Notes: generated from the sequence alone by a model not told the origin. DNA of 64,000 bases from Paraburkholderia madseniana (GCF_009690905.1 NZ_VOSW01000034.1:1-64000), one strand, 5' to 3'; counted from the stretch's first letter, positions 26,699 through 36,629 are shown. Made by a program: numbers and translations.

Positions 26699-28156
26699 AT
26701 GGAAAGAAGTATCGTCAAGAACATCTTCATCAATTTTGCAGGAGCAATCGCTCCGACCTTCATCTCCCTCGTCACCGTGCCTGCCTATATCCACCTGATG
26801 GGTGTCGAGCGCTATGGGGTCATCAATCTGGTGTGGGCGCTCATCGGCTACTTCAGCGTGCTCGATCTCGGCACGAGTCTCGCCACCGAAAATCAGATCT
26901 CCAAGGCGCGCGCCGCCAATGACGACTCGATCGAGCGCATCTTCTGGAGCGCGTGGTTCATGAATCTGGGGACCGGCATCGTGGGTGGCGTGCTGGTTTA
27001 CCTCGGCACGTTTCTCTACATTACGCACGGCGTGAAGATCGAGCCGGCTTTTCAGCGCGAGGTGATGGCGAGCCTGCCGTGGATCGCAGTGGCCGTGCCG
27101 ATCGCGAACGTCTCGTGGGTCTTTGCCGGCGCCATCAACGGGGTGGAACGCTTCACCAGCTTCAATATCAACCAGACGCTCGGTACGGCGCTGTTCCAGC
27201 TGCTGCCACTCGCTTCGATCTTCTGCTTCTCGCCCTCGCTGGCGGTGGTGATTCCCGCCGCGGTGGTGGCCCGTCTGATCGCCGGTGTGCTGCTCGGCGC
27301 GGCGGCGTTCCGCGCGATCGGCATTCGCCGCGTGCGGATGCCGCAATGGCGCGTGATGGCCGAACTCTTTCGCTATGGCCGCTGGATGCTGATGTTCTCG
27401 GGCGCCAACATGATCGCGTCGACACTCGACCGGGTGCTGATCGGCGGGCTGCTGGGCGCGCGCTTCGTTACTTACTATGCGACCCCGCAGAACCTCATCA
27501 CGCGCCTTAACCTGCTGCCGATTGCGATGGTGCGCACGCTCTTCCCGCGCCTGTCAGCCGTCTCGCGCGCCGACGCCGACGCCCTTGCGCATAGCGCCCT
27601 CGCCTTTCTGAACGGCGCCTTCACGCCGTGCGTGATCGTCGCGCTGTTCGCGCTCAAGCCTTTTCTGACGCTATGGCTGGGGCCGGCGGTCGCGGCCGCA
27701 GCGCCGGTTGCCAGCGTGCTCGTGCTGGGCGTGTGGCTGGGTGGCCAGTCGGGCATTCTGGGCATTCTGATTCAGGCGCAGACCAATCCGGCCTATATCG
27801 CGAGCGTGAACTGGCTCGAACTGCCGGTGTTCGCCGGCGCGCTGTGGTGCGGGATTCACTGGTTCGGGATCATGGGCGCGGGCGTCGTCGTCGTGACGAA
27901 GTCGCTGTTCGACTATGCCGTGCTGCTATGGTTTGCGCGACTGCATGTCTGGTCCATCGTGCGCAATATGGTGGTCCATCTCGCGTTCCTGGTCGTCGCG
28001 CTGGTGCTCTCCGAATCGATCACCGCGTTGCCGACGCTCATCGCTGCGGCACTTGTCATGGCGGCGGCGAATCTGGGCATGTCGCTGCATGGGTCCAGCG
28101 AACTCAGGAGTGTCGTCTACAAACTCTGGACGCGCGTGACGCTGTCGGCGAGTTAG
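26699..28156 (+). CDS. Wzx-like polysaccharide flippase
   Basis: A 485-residue integral membrane protein with 12 or more hydrophobic helices spread over the whole length (MATE/PST superfamily). The opening SIVKNIFINFAGAIAPTFISL and the early polytopic pattern are typical of polysaccharide repeat-unit flippases. It would translocate the undecaprenyl-linked repeat unit across the inner membrane. It is the only plus-strand gene within the minus-strand arm, lying between two glycosyltransferase genes transcribed the other way. Confidence 0.9.
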   Translation: MERSIVKNIFINFAGAIAPTFISLVTVPAYIHLMGVERYGVINLVWALIGYFSVLDLGTSLATENQISKARAANDDSIERIFWSAWFMNLGTGIVGGVLVYLGTFLYITHGVKIEPAFQREVMASLPWIAVAVPIANVSWVFAGAINGVERFTSFNINQTLGTALFQLLPLASIFCFSPSLAVVIPAAVVARLIAGVLLGAAAFRAIGIRRVRMPQWRVMAELFRYGRWMLMFSGANMIASTLDRVLIGGLLGARFVTYYATPQNLITRLNLLPIAMVRTLFPRLSAVSRADADALAHSALAFLNGAFTPCVIVALFALKPFLTLWLGPAVAAAAPVASVLVLGVWLGGQSGILGILIQAQTNPAYIASVNWLELPVFAGALWCGIHWFGIMGAGVVVVTKSLFDYAVLLWFARLHVWSIVRNMVVHLAFLVVALVLSESITALPTLIAAALVMAAANLGMSLHGSSELRSVVYKLWTRVTLSAS

Positions 28157-28276
28157 TCGAGCGGTTGCAGCGGGAGGTGAAACAGGGAGTTGAAGCGGGC
28201 CACGAATTGAACTGCACGCCAAAGGTTGAATCGGTGTCCAACTTTTGGGGTGCATTTCAAATGGCGATCCGCTTTT

Positions 28277-29437
28277 TCAAGGCTTGTGTAAGGCATCCGG
28301 CACCGCGAGCGTGGCCGTGGCGATACCAGGCACACTGCCGCTGCGCGTCGCAATGGTCGCAAAGCGGCGCGGCTGGCAACGTGCCAACGTACGTTCGTAA
28401 ATCGACAGATAGCCGTTACTCACCCGCTGCACGCTGAACGTGTCGAGGTTTTGCGCCGCCCGCGCAGCCAGCGCCGCATGCGCAACGCGATCGGTCAGGA
28501 GTAGCCCGAGCGTCTCTGACAGCGTGACCGGGTCGTGAGCCGGCACCAGCAGACCGGCCTCGCCGTCATCCAGCATTTCGGGAATGCCGCCCACCCGGGT
28601 CGCTACGATCACGCGTCCCGTCTCGCGCGCCTCGCACAGCACCAGCCCGGCCGCTTCGTAGTGCGATGCCAGCGCAAACACGTCGGCCTGCGCGAGGTAA
28701 GCACGCGGGTCGGCAACAAAGCCTTCGAAGTGCGTCTGCCCGGCAATCCCGAGTTGCCCGGCGAGTGCTTCCATCGCGGCGCGGTCGGGACCATCGCCAA
28801 CGAGATACAGCACCGCGTCCGGCACGCGCTTGCTCAGCAACGCGAAGGCGTGCAGCAAATCGCCGATGCCCTTGCGTTCATACATGCCCGACACCGTGAC
28901 GACGCACGGATGCGCCAATTGCGGCGCCGCGGGAACCGGCATGCCGGCGAGGCGCGGCGTGCCGATCGTGCCGTTGCGCACCACGCTCAGGCGCGTCCTG
29001 GGTATACCTCGCCGCACCATCTCCACCCCTACGGCGTCGCTGACCGCCACCACGTGATCGCCGACGCGCATCAGCGTGGCGCTTCGCTGGAACGCGTTGT
29101 GCACTGTCGTGACGAGCACGAAACGCCGCCGCAGCGCGCTCAGGCGTGCAATCAGCGCGCCCGTCATCATGTGCGCGTGCACCACGTCGGGATCGACCTG
29201 CGCGACAAGGCGTCTGAAGCCCGCCACCATGCCCGGCACACGCGACGGCCTGGGCGACTGGGGAAGCAGCACGTGACGCACGCCGTGCCGCGCCAGCAGG
29301 TTTTCGAAGCCGCCGCCCGCCGACGCCACCGTGACGTCGTGGCCGGCGCGCGCCTGCAGGCAGGCAAGGTCGATCATCACGTTGACGATACCGTTGCCGA
29401 CGCTTTGCGCGTGATTGGCGAGATGGATGATTTTCAT
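28277..29437 (-). CDS. GT4 family glycosyltransferase
   Basis: A 386-residue GT-B transferase. The N-terminal domain opens with MKIIHLANHAQSVGNGIVNV. The C-terminal donor domain has YERKGIGDLLHAFALL, LYLVGDGPDR and the EX7E-like region ALASHYEAAGLVLCEARETG. Its ATG overlaps the stop of the upstream propeller-protein gene by 4 bp (ATGA), so the two are translationally coupled. Confidence 0.92.
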   Translation of the reverse strand: MKIIHLANHAQSVGNGIVNVMIDLACLQARAGHDVTVASAGGGFENLLARHGVRHVLLPQSPRPSRVPGMVAGFRRLVAQVDPDVVHAHMMTGALIARLSALRRRFVLVTTVHNAFQRSATLMRVGDHVVAVSDAVGVEMVRRGIPRTRLSVVRNGTIGTPRLAGMPVPAAPQLAHPCVVTVSGMYERKGIGDLLHAFALLSKRVPDAVLYLVGDGPDRAAMEALAGQLGIAGQTHFEGFVADPRAYLAQADVFALASHYEAAGLVLCEARETGRVIVATRVGGIPEMLDDGEAGLLVPAHDPVTLSETLGLLLTDRVAHAALAARAAQNLDTFSVQRVSNGYLSIYERTLARCQPRRFATIATRSGSVPGIATATLAVPDALHKP

Positions 29438-31830
29438 GGAGTCTGCGCAACATCCGTTGAGTGAGGGGGCGCCGCGGCGAGCGGCGCCGTCTGTGGCGTG
29501 AAGCGATACATCAGCGCTTTGCCGTGTGCGTCTTCCTCGACCAGCACGAGGTACTCGCCCGACGCGAGGCGATGAGCGGTCAGCGGCATCGGCACATCGA
29601 TCCAGCCGCTCGTCGAACCGACTTCCTTGCCCGGCTCGAGCCGGCCGACATCGCGTCCGGTATCCCGGTCGTAGACGCGCACGATCGCGGTGCGGGTTTC
29701 GATGGCGAAAACGTAGTCGCCCGCGACCGCGAAGCCGCTGATCGACGACCAGTCGGGCGCGCCACGGTCGGGCAAGCCGATGATGTAGCGCAGCACCGGC
29801 TTGCCGCTCTTCCAGTGGTCATAACGCGCCAGTTGCGAGCCCGCGCTATTCCAGTTGTCCTGAACAAATGGATGCGCCGGTGTCGACCCGGAGATGAACA
29901 TCGTGTCGTCAGCGGGGAAATAATTCAGGCGCGCGATGCGGTAGAACGGCGCGGGCGGCGGATACTGCCGCATCGCGGCGTAGCGGTAGATCGGATTGCC
30001 GACCCGGTCGAAACCCTCTAAAGGAAACAGGCGGATGCCCTGCGACTCCGTGCCCTGCCAGATATCGCCATGGCTATCGACCCACCACGCGCGCATCTGC
30101 GGCGCATCGGTGCTGCCGGTGTTCTGGTCGAACGCGCCGGCGGAGAAATCGCCCTTGCCGGTCGCGTCGCGCCAGATCCATTCGCCTTGAGCCGGCTGGT
30201 TGGGCGGCCACGCGCCGTCGATGTGCGACTGCGCGAACAGACCCGAAGGAATCGCCGTCTCTCGATCGGCTGTAAAGCGATAGATGCGCAGATACGACGA
30301 ATACATGTCCGTCGTATAGAGCAGCCGATGTCCGTGGACATCGCGCACGAGCGGCATGCCGCGCTGGCCGCCGAGGTAGAGATGGAAATACGGATCATAG
30401 GGATAGCGGAAACGGTCGGCGGTGTAGCCGGCGTACGACCACTCCTCGCCGACCGGGCGTGTCAGGTCGAGTGTGAAGCGCTTGCTGCCGCTATAGACCG
30501 AGGGCGGCTCGCCATCGACGAACTGCGCCCCATCGACGAACAGCAGCCCTTGCAGACTGAAGCGCTGCGTACCGTCGGGCGCATAGCTCTCGATCAGCGC
30601 ACCGTCGTAGGTACTCGGCCCCGTGCCGATGGGACGCGGTCCCGCACCGTTCATCGACACGTAGAGGTTGCCGGCCCGGTCCACGCCGACGCCGGTTAAT
30701 CCATTGAAACGCCGCGGCCCCGGCGCACCGGCGCGGCCGGCATAAATGCCGCCCTCTTCCCCAAAACTCGCCGACAGGTGCATGCCCGCGCCCGGCTGCG
30801 CGGCGGTGGATGCCGCTGTGTCAGGACTCGCCGTGAAAACCAGGATCCGCTGGCGCACGCCGTTGTCGGCGATCAGCAGCCGTCCGCGGGTGTCGACCGT
30901 CAGATCCGCTGGCACCACGCCTGGCGGCAAGGCGAGCTCGCCCAGGCGCGCGCCATTGCGCGCACGATGGACCACGCGCTCGGCGCCTGCGGTGCGGCTG
31001 TTCTCGACGATCCACAGCGAACCGTCGGGCGCGAGCGCGAGACGGCCCGGTTCGTGCACCGGAAAACTGCCGACCGCCTGCATGGTTTGGGCGTCGAAGA
31101 TCTGAACGCGGTTGTCACGCTGATTCGACACGAATAGCCGCGCCTCGTCCGCGGCAAGCCCACGGATCGCGTAATCCTCTTTACTCGAGAAAGTCGAGAC
31201 CAGCAGAAACGCCAGACGGTTGCCGCCCGGCCAACTCACCTGCCCGGCAAACGGCACGCCATCGCGGATATCGGCGCGGCTGCGGCGCGCCACGCCGGTC
31301 CACACTTCGCCCTCGTGCGGCATGCGCCGGTGTTGCGCCATCTCGTTGCCAAGACTGACGACGGTTTGCGCGACGAACACGTACTCGTCGTTCACGGCGA
31401 TCGCGTCGCCGCCCATCATGCCCCAGCCGTGCGACTCGCCGCCGTAGCGAACCAGTTGACCGTTACGGTACTGGCCGATCTCACCGCCGCCTTCGTCCCA
31501 CGGTGCGTTCGTGAAGACTTCGCCATCAGGCGTGACAGCAAGCGCCTGCACGTCGATCTGCACCCAGCGATGATCCGCGTAGCCCCAGGTATTGCCGATC
31601 CACGAAGTGCGGTACGACAGCGACGGATGCGCGGCGGCGGCGCGTACTTCGTCGGCGGGCTTGCTAGCGGAAGCCACGAAGTTTGCACCCGGCGCGGCCC
31701 CGGTTGTCTGCGCCGGCCCCAGTGTCGTGCCGCCCCCCGGGCCACTTGCCGCGATCAGCACGAGCACCGGCAACGCCAGCGCGGCGGCGCATACGAGCCG
31801 TTCGAAAGTTTTGCGTGTGATGCGTCGCAT
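29434..31830 (-). CDS. secreted NHL/beta-propeller-type protein of the exopolysaccharide operon
   Basis: A 798-residue protein. An N-terminal hydrophobic segment (residues about 8-28, LVCAAALALPVLVLIAAS) acts as a signal or anchor. Behind it are many repeated propeller-like blades, recognisable in LALAPDGSLWIVENS, LTVDTRGRLLIADN and VGVDRAGNLYVSMNG. Residues about 470-800 contain further aromatic-rich repeats (YDPYFHLYLGG, WWVDSHGDIWQGTES). It overlaps the following GT4 gene by 4 bp. Such propellers bind or process carbohydrate, but I see no catalytic motif. It may be an export or polymer-modifying component. Confidence 0.78.
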   Translation of the reverse strand: MRRITRKTFERLVCAAALALPVLVLIAASGPGGGTTLGPAQTTGAAPGANFVASASKPADEVRAAAAHPSLSYRTSWIGNTWGYADHRWVQIDVQALAVTPDGEVFTNAPWDEGGGEIGQYRNGQLVRYGGESHGWGMMGGDAIAVNDEYVFVAQTVVSLGNEMAQHRRMPHEGEVWTGVARRSRADIRDGVPFAGQVSWPGGNRLAFLLVSTFSSKEDYAIRGLAADEARLFVSNQRDNRVQIFDAQTMQAVGSFPVHEPGRLALAPDGSLWIVENSRTAGAERVVHRARNGARLGELALPPGVVPADLTVDTRGRLLIADNGVRQRILVFTASPDTAASTAAQPGAGMHLSASFGEEGGIYAGRAGAPGPRRFNGLTGVGVDRAGNLYVSMNGAGPRPIGTGPSTYDGALIESYAPDGTQRFSLQGLLFVDGAQFVDGEPPSVYSGSKRFTLDLTRPVGEEWSYAGYTADRFRYPYDPYFHLYLGGQRGMPLVRDVHGHRLLYTTDMYSSYLRIYRFTADRETAIPSGLFAQSHIDGAWPPNQPAQGEWIWRDATGKGDFSAGAFDQNTGSTDAPQMRAWWVDSHGDIWQGTESQGIRLFPLEGFDRVGNPIYRYAAMRQYPPPAPFYRIARLNYFPADDTMFISGSTPAHPFVQDNWNSAGSQLARYDHWKSGKPVLRYIIGLPDRGAPDWSSISGFAVAGDYVFAIETRTAIVRVYDRDTGRDVGRLEPGKEVGSTSGWIDVPMPLTAHRLASGEYLVLVEEDAHGKALMYRFTPQTAPLAAAPPHSTDVAQTP

Positions 31831-31843
31831 GATCTTTTACGCG

Positions 31844-32998
31844 TCAGAACGCGTCGATCGCTTCGCGGTAAATCCGGGCGACCTGCGCGGCGACCACCGG
31901 CCGGTCGAAATGGCGGCGGGCATAGGTGCGGCATGCCTGCGAGTCCGGCATCACGCGCCGGCCAAGCAGGACATCGGCAATACCTTCGCCGATCGCCTTG
32001 AATCCGCCCGAGGACAGCACCAGCTCAGCCGATAACGGCGCGACCGCTTCCGGCAGACCGCCCACCGGCGTCACCAGAACCGGCGTGCCGGCGGCGAGCG
32101 ATTCGATTGTTGTGAGCCCGAAGCCCTCGAGCGACACGGTCGGCACTACCGTCAAATCCGCGGCGCGATACCAGAGCGGCACCTTGTCGTCGGGCACGTA
32201 GCCGGCGAGCCGCACGTGACGCTCGAGCCCGCGCGCGGCGATGCGCGCCTGCAACTCCGCCTCCAGCGGCCCTTTGCCGGCGATCGTCAGGAGTACGTCG
32301 GGAAGCATCGGCTTGACGATGGCCATCGCATCGATCAGGTCCTCGAGTCCCATGCGCGAGACGAGCCGCCGCATGCAGAACAGCAGCGGCCGGTCCATCG
32401 GCAAACCGAGACGCTCACGCGCCTGCCGCTGCGTCACGCGGGTATCGAATTGCCCGACGTCGACACAACCGGGCACGATCCGGATGCGCGCTTCATCCAC
32501 GCCGTAGGTCTCGCGCAGAATCTTCCCGAACGCCTGCGACAGCACGATGTGACGCGTGCCGCCCTGGTACACGAAGCGCTCGAGCGCAACCCGCATCGCA
32601 CGCGACCAGCCGCCACCGCCGCCCGGGTACGACTCGGCCGCCCAGGGTCCATGAAAATGCACGACCTTCGGCACGTGTCTGAACAGGCCCGCGGTCGGCG
32701 CCGCGTAGAGCGCGAAATGCGTGGCGACGACGTCGGGCATCTTCGCCGCCCGCAGCGCGCGCGACTGCCTGCGCGAGCCCCACAGGCGCGTGCCGAGCGG
32801 CGCCTCTACGCCGGCGAAGGCCAGCACACTGCCACCCGACGCATTGAACACCCCGGGGCTGCCCGCCACCAGCCCACGGACATTGACGCCCTGCTCCGGC
32901 AACGTATCGATCAGCGCCTTGAACATGCGATCGAGGCCACCCGGCCGCTCGTTGAACCAGTGCATGCCGATCTGCAGCGAATCGATTGGCGCGCTCAT
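31844..32998 (-). CDS. GT4 family glycosyltransferase
   Basis: A 384-residue GT-B enzyme. The N-terminus is IGMHWFNERPGGLDRMF and the C-terminal domain has RRLVSRMGLEDLIDA, LLTIAGKGPLE and VVPTVSLEGFGLTTIESLAAGTP (EX7E). The ATG overlaps the stop of the upstream GT4 gene by 4 bp. It lies 13 bp ahead of the propeller protein gene. One of three GT4 enzymes in this run. Confidence 0.93.
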   Translation of the reverse strand: MSAPIDSLQIGMHWFNERPGGLDRMFKALIDTLPEQGVNVRGLVAGSPGVFNASGGSVLAFAGVEAPLGTRLWGSRRQSRALRAAKMPDVVATHFALYAAPTAGLFRHVPKVVHFHGPWAAESYPGGGGGWSRAMRVALERFVYQGGTRHIVLSQAFGKILRETYGVDEARIRIVPGCVDVGQFDTRVTQRQARERLGLPMDRPLLFCMRRLVSRMGLEDLIDAMAIVKPMLPDVLLTIAGKGPLEAELQARIAARGLERHVRLAGYVPDDKVPLWYRAADLTVVPTVSLEGFGLTTIESLAAGTPVLVTPVGGLPEAVAPLSAELVLSSGGFKAIGEGIADVLLGRRVMPDSQACRTYARRHFDRPVVAAQVARIYREAIDAF

Positions 32999-34173
32999 AG
33001 GTCCACCGATGCAGTCGCACAGCCGGCCGGCAACGATTGCGCAGCGCGCCGCGCATGCACCTGCTCATAGAGCGACAAATAGCGCTCCGCCATGGCCTGC
33101 CAACTCAAGGTTCTGGCGACTTCACGCGCCGCCTGCCCCAACCGGTGGGCGTATTCGCGATCGCTCGCGAGGTGTTCGATCGCTGCGGCAAGCGCGGTCG
33201 CATCGTTGGGATCGTCGAGCACGATGCCGCTTCTGGCCGTAATCACTTCGGCGCCGCCCGCGGTCCGCACGGTAATGACCGGCAATCCCGCGGCCAGCGC
33301 TTCGAGCAGCACCAGTCCCATCGGTTCGTAACGCGAGGGGAACACGAACGCATCGACCGAACGCATCAACGCGGGCATGTCCATCACCATGTCCGTGAAG
33401 TGGACCCGTTCCGTCAACCCGAGCGACGCCACCAGCGCCGGATACGGACTATTGTGCAGAATCCCCGCGACTGCCAGATGCACGTCGGCCGAGGTGTGCA
33501 CGAGTGCGTGCAGCACCGTGTCGAGATTCTTGCGCGACATGCGCAGGTCGCCTGCGAACAGCAGCATGAACGGTGCCGTCGGCAAACCGAAGCGGGCCCG
33601 CTCAGACGGACCCGGTGCGAATTCGTCGACGTCGACGCCGTTATAAATCACTTGCAGGCGCGCCCGGCCGATGCCCAGCGCGCGGACCTCGGCGGCGACC
33701 GCATGCGACACCGGCACGACGACCTCCGCATGCCGGAAAGCCCATGTTTCGCAGCCGATATTCAGTAACGTGTAGATCACCTGATACGCATCGTAGAAGC
33801 TTCGCCACAGGCGGAACGGGTAAAAACCACAGCGATACCAGCCGTCATGAACGAAATGCGCCGCATTGACATCGGCGCGCGCCCACGCGATAAAGCCGTT
33901 CACGTGAGTCACATCGAAGTCCTGACGATGTGCGCGGATCCACGCGCCGCAACGCCACGCGAACATCTGGTACTGAGCCAGTTTGGTCGGCAGCCGGCTT
34001 TCTGCGATCTGCACGAAACGCACGCGCGGGTGCTGCACCAGCTCAGGCGCCGCCCCGGTGGCGAGCAGCGTCACCGAATGACCGGCCGCGAGCGCGGCCA
34101 GCACGATCTCGTAGTTGACGCGTCCCTGCCCATCGTTTTTGCGCACGACATGGGTGACAATCAAAATCCGCAT
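32995..34173 (-). CDS. GT4 family glycosyltransferase
   Basis: About 392 residues, opening MRILIVTHVVRKNDGQGRVNYE and with FAGDLRMSRKNLDTVLHAL, VFPSRYEPMGLVLLEALAAGLP (EX7E donor-binding) and a typical GT-B layout. AAGGA is well spaced from the ATG at 34173, which I prefer to the ATG at 34188. It overlaps the next GT4 gene by 4 bp. Nothing in the sequence fixes the sugar donor. Confidence 0.92.
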   Translation of the reverse strand: MRILIVTHVVRKNDGQGRVNYEIVLAALAAGHSVTLLATGAAPELVQHPRVRFVQIAESRLPTKLAQYQMFAWRCGAWIRAHRQDFDVTHVNGFIAWARADVNAAHFVHDGWYRCGFYPFRLWRSFYDAYQVIYTLLNIGCETWAFRHAEVVVPVSHAVAAEVRALGIGRARLQVIYNGVDVDEFAPGPSERARFGLPTAPFMLLFAGDLRMSRKNLDTVLHALVHTSADVHLAVAGILHNSPYPALVASLGLTERVHFTDMVMDMPALMRSVDAFVFPSRYEPMGLVLLEALAAGLPVITVRTAGGAEVITARSGIVLDDPNDATALAAAIEHLASDREYAHRLGQAAREVARTLSWQAMAERYLSLYEQVHARRAAQSLPAGCATASVDL

Positions 34174-34203
34174 CCTGTTGTCCTTCATCTGCCTGTCTTT
34201 TTT

Positions 34204-35751
34204 TTAGAATCGCGCCGGAGCCGCAGCGACCGCACCGTGGCGTTCACGTGCGTAGCGCAGCGAAATCACCGGCAGCGTCACGCCGAGAAAGAAAAACATC
34301 CCCGACACCGCGGTCAGCGTGTTGATGAACACCATCATCGAGAAAATCGCCACCGCTACGCCGACGCCCGAGACCGCCAGCAGGTCGGTCGGATGCTGGC
34401 GGCTCGCGCGATACGCGCGCCACAGCAGCATGACGATGCCGGTGGTGTAAAGCAGCGTGCCCGGCCACCCCATCACGAAGGGCACCTCCATCAGACCGCT
34501 GTCGAAATTGAGCCTCGCCTGCGACGCCGTGTCGTCGGACAGCTTGCTGCCGAGGCCGGTCGTACCGAGCCCCTGGCCGGCGATATCGGTGAGCGCCGAC
34601 GACATGAATGACTTGTAGAACTCCGCGCGCGCCTGGTAGCTGTCGTCCTTGCCGAGGTCCTGAATCGTGCTCAAGCGCTGCAGCACCGGCTCCGCGACCT
34701 GATCGATCATCATCAGCGGCGCAGCAGCCACCACGGCCAGTCCGAGCACGCCGGCCATCAGCCGCCTACGGCTCTTGCCGTCGAGCATGACGAACGAGTA
34801 CACCAGCGCGATCGCAAAGCCGCCCCATGTGCTGCGCGCACTGGTAAGCAGCAACACGGGAACCCCGACGCATCCGAGCACGATGCGCGCTTTACCCCGC
34901 GCGGCCAGCGACATCAGCAGGATCGTCATGAGCGTCACCGCGAAGGGGCCGCATGAATTCATCGTGCTGCTCACGCGCATGCCGAACGGCACCGGCTGCC
35001 CCTCGGACAGCATCTTCGAGGAGATCAGCCAGAACGCATCCCACGGCATCGGCGAAACGAACTCGAGCAGGCCGTACAGGCTCATCAGGAGTCCGCCATA
35101 AACGAAGGTCTTCAGCAGAACCCGGTGATAGTCCGGGTAGTGGCGCCACGTCACGGTGAGGTAAAACGCCACCATCACGGGATACAGCCAGTTGATCAGC
35201 GTAAACGTCGCCGCCGCCGGACCGACCTGCGCCATGCCGACGACAAAGGCATAGAGCAACGCGATCACGATCAGCACCAGCGGCGCCGCGCGGCGTTGCC
35301 CAAGCAACGAAACATGCTTGAGCAAGGTCAGGCCGGTGAGTGAGACAGCGAGCAACGTCGCCACCATGATCGGGCTTTGCTGATTGAACGAACCGTTGAC
35401 GAAGTCCGCGAGGCGCCGCACTTCGGGCGTCAGAAAGAACAGCCAGCAGACGAAGCCGATGTAATGCGCGGGCGAGCGCCAATACAACACCAACGCCACG
35501 CCGAACGCGCCGAGCGGAAAGAAATATTCGACCAGCCCGCCCTGATGCAGAAGGATCAGGCCCAAGGTCATGGCAAACAGGAGCACCGGCAAGCTCAGCG
35601 GATGACGCAAGCCTTTGCGTCGCGGGCGCGCTGCCGGCGCGCGAGGCGTGGCCCGCTCAGGCACAAACGCCTCACCAGGCAGCGCACGCGGTTTACCCGG
35701 CGATGTCGATAGTCCAACCTGGGTGGAAGGCGTGATCAGTGTTCGCACCAT
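34204..35751 (-). CDS. Wzy-like polymerase / O-antigen ligase family membrane protein
   Basis: A 515-residue polytopic protein with about 10-12 hydrophobic helices beginning near residue 50. A large periplasmic loop lies at about residues 335-425 (QVAEPVLQRLSTIQDLGKDDSYQARAEFYKSF). The last helices follow LMEVPFVMGWPGTLLYTTGIVMLLW. This arrangement is that of Wzy polymerases and WaaL ligases. In this locus polymerisation is more likely. Its start overlaps the stop of the GNAT gene by one base (TAATG). Confidence 0.85.
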   Translation of the reverse strand: MVRTLITPSTQVGLSTSPGKPRALPGEAFVPERATPRAPAARPRRKGLRHPLSLPVLLFAMTLGLILLHQGGLVEYFFPLGAFGVALVLYWRSPAHYIGFVCWLFFLTPEVRRLADFVNGSFNQQSPIMVATLLAVSLTGLTLLKHVSLLGQRRAAPLVLIVIALLYAFVVGMAQVGPAAATFTLINWLYPVMVAFYLTVTWRHYPDYHRVLLKTFVYGGLLMSLYGLLEFVSPMPWDAFWLISSKMLSEGQPVPFGMRVSSTMNSCGPFAVTLMTILLMSLAARGKARIVLGCVGVPVLLLTSARSTWGGFAIALVYSFVMLDGKSRRRLMAGVLGLAVVAAAPLMMIDQVAEPVLQRLSTIQDLGKDDSYQARAEFYKSFMSSALTDIAGQGLGTTGLGSKLSDDTASQARLNFDSGLMEVPFVMGWPGTLLYTTGIVMLLWRAYRASRQHPTDLLAVSGVGVAVAIFSMMVFINTLTAVSGMFFFLGVTLPVISLRYARERHGAVAAAPARF

Positions 35752-36284
35752 TACAGGAGCTCAAACGTATTGACGAGTGCCACGCCGTCACGCTCGCGGC
35801 GGCGCGTCCCGAAGAGCGGCTGGCTGCCGCGCACCTGGCGCGTCAAGCCGATGAACGCCACGCCATGTTCGAGGTACGGCCCTTCTGTCTTGCGAAAGCT
35901 GAATTGCTCGTAGAAGTCGCGCAAACCGAGCGGCGCGCTCACCCGCGCGGCGTGCCCCGGCCAACGCTCGGCGATCGCCTGCAATACCCGTTCGAGCAAC
36001 ACTTCGGCGGTGCCGTCGCCGCGCCGCAGCGGGCTCGTCAGCACCTTGTCGATGGTGATTTCCGGATCTTCGGCGTCGCCGGGTTGCAGGCGTGCGTAGG
36101 CCAGGATCGGCATCGGCCGCGCCATATCCTCAACCGCGAAGACATGCAGCGCGTTCTCGTCGCGACCGTCGGCGTCAAGAAAGACGTGCGATTGCTCGAC
36201 CACGAAGACCGCGCTGCGCGCCCGCAAGATCAGATACAGCTCGCGTGCCGAAAGCTGCTCGAATTCCAGCGTTTTCCAGTTCAT
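35751..36284 (-). CDS. ElaA-like GNAT N-acetyltransferase
   Basis: A 177-residue acyl-CoA-dependent acetyltransferase whose N-terminal half closely follows the ElaA pattern (FEQLSARELYLILRARSAVFVVEQ, then DKVLTSPLRRGDGTAEVLLERV). The C-terminal LGLRDFYEQFSFRKTEGPYLEHGVAF is also conserved in ElaA. It is first in the minus-strand arm and is divergent from the carrier-protein module, 345 bp away. It could acylate an amino sugar or an amino acid; the substrate is unknown. Confidence 0.85.
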   Translation of the reverse strand: MNWKTLEFEQLSARELYLILRARSAVFVVEQSHVFLDADGRDENALHVFAVEDMARPMPILAYARLQPGDAEDPEITIDKVLTSPLRRGDGTAEVLLERVLQAIAERWPGHAARVSAPLGLRDFYEQFSFRKTEGPYLEHGVAFIGLTRQVRGSQPLFGTRRRERDGVALVNTFELL

Positions 36285-36629
36285 CACGTTCCCCAGCGGT
36301 AAATAAGTTCAGCGAGCACGGCATCGCACGCCGCCTCCGACGGCCTGGCTCGACACGCCGACCTGTTGTCATGGCTACACGGTACGTCCCCGAAACGCGT
36401 GTTTCCGTGCGGCATCGCACCGACGCAGGCCTTTGACAATTCTTAAATACAAGGCGTTAGAACATGGTGTAGCTGGAAGCCGCCAAAGCGGCCCTCAGGG
36501 CACCGTGCAAGCGCGGCGAAGACGCGCGCCTGCGCCACGCGCTGCAATAAACACCAAAAGCGAAGAAGTCTGTTCGTTTTACGTCAGCAACATTCGAGAG
36601 ACCGTTGACCAACAAGGGGGCACCTCAAC
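36285..36629. other. divergent promoter region of the exopolysaccharide locus
   Basis: 345 bp between the GNAT gene (minus) and the carrier-protein gene (plus). No gene is seen. A TTGACA lies at 36433-36438 and a weak -10-like TTAGAA at 36457-36462, spaced 18 bases, reading to the plus strand. Both arms of the locus must be transcribed from here. Confidence 0.5.
36433..36462 (+). promoter_or_regulatory. candidate promoter of the carrier-protein module
   Basis: -35 TTGACA at 36433-36438, an 18-base spacer and TTAGAA as a poor -10 at 36457-36462. It lies about 170 bp ahead of the acyl carrier protein gene. Confidence 0.4.
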
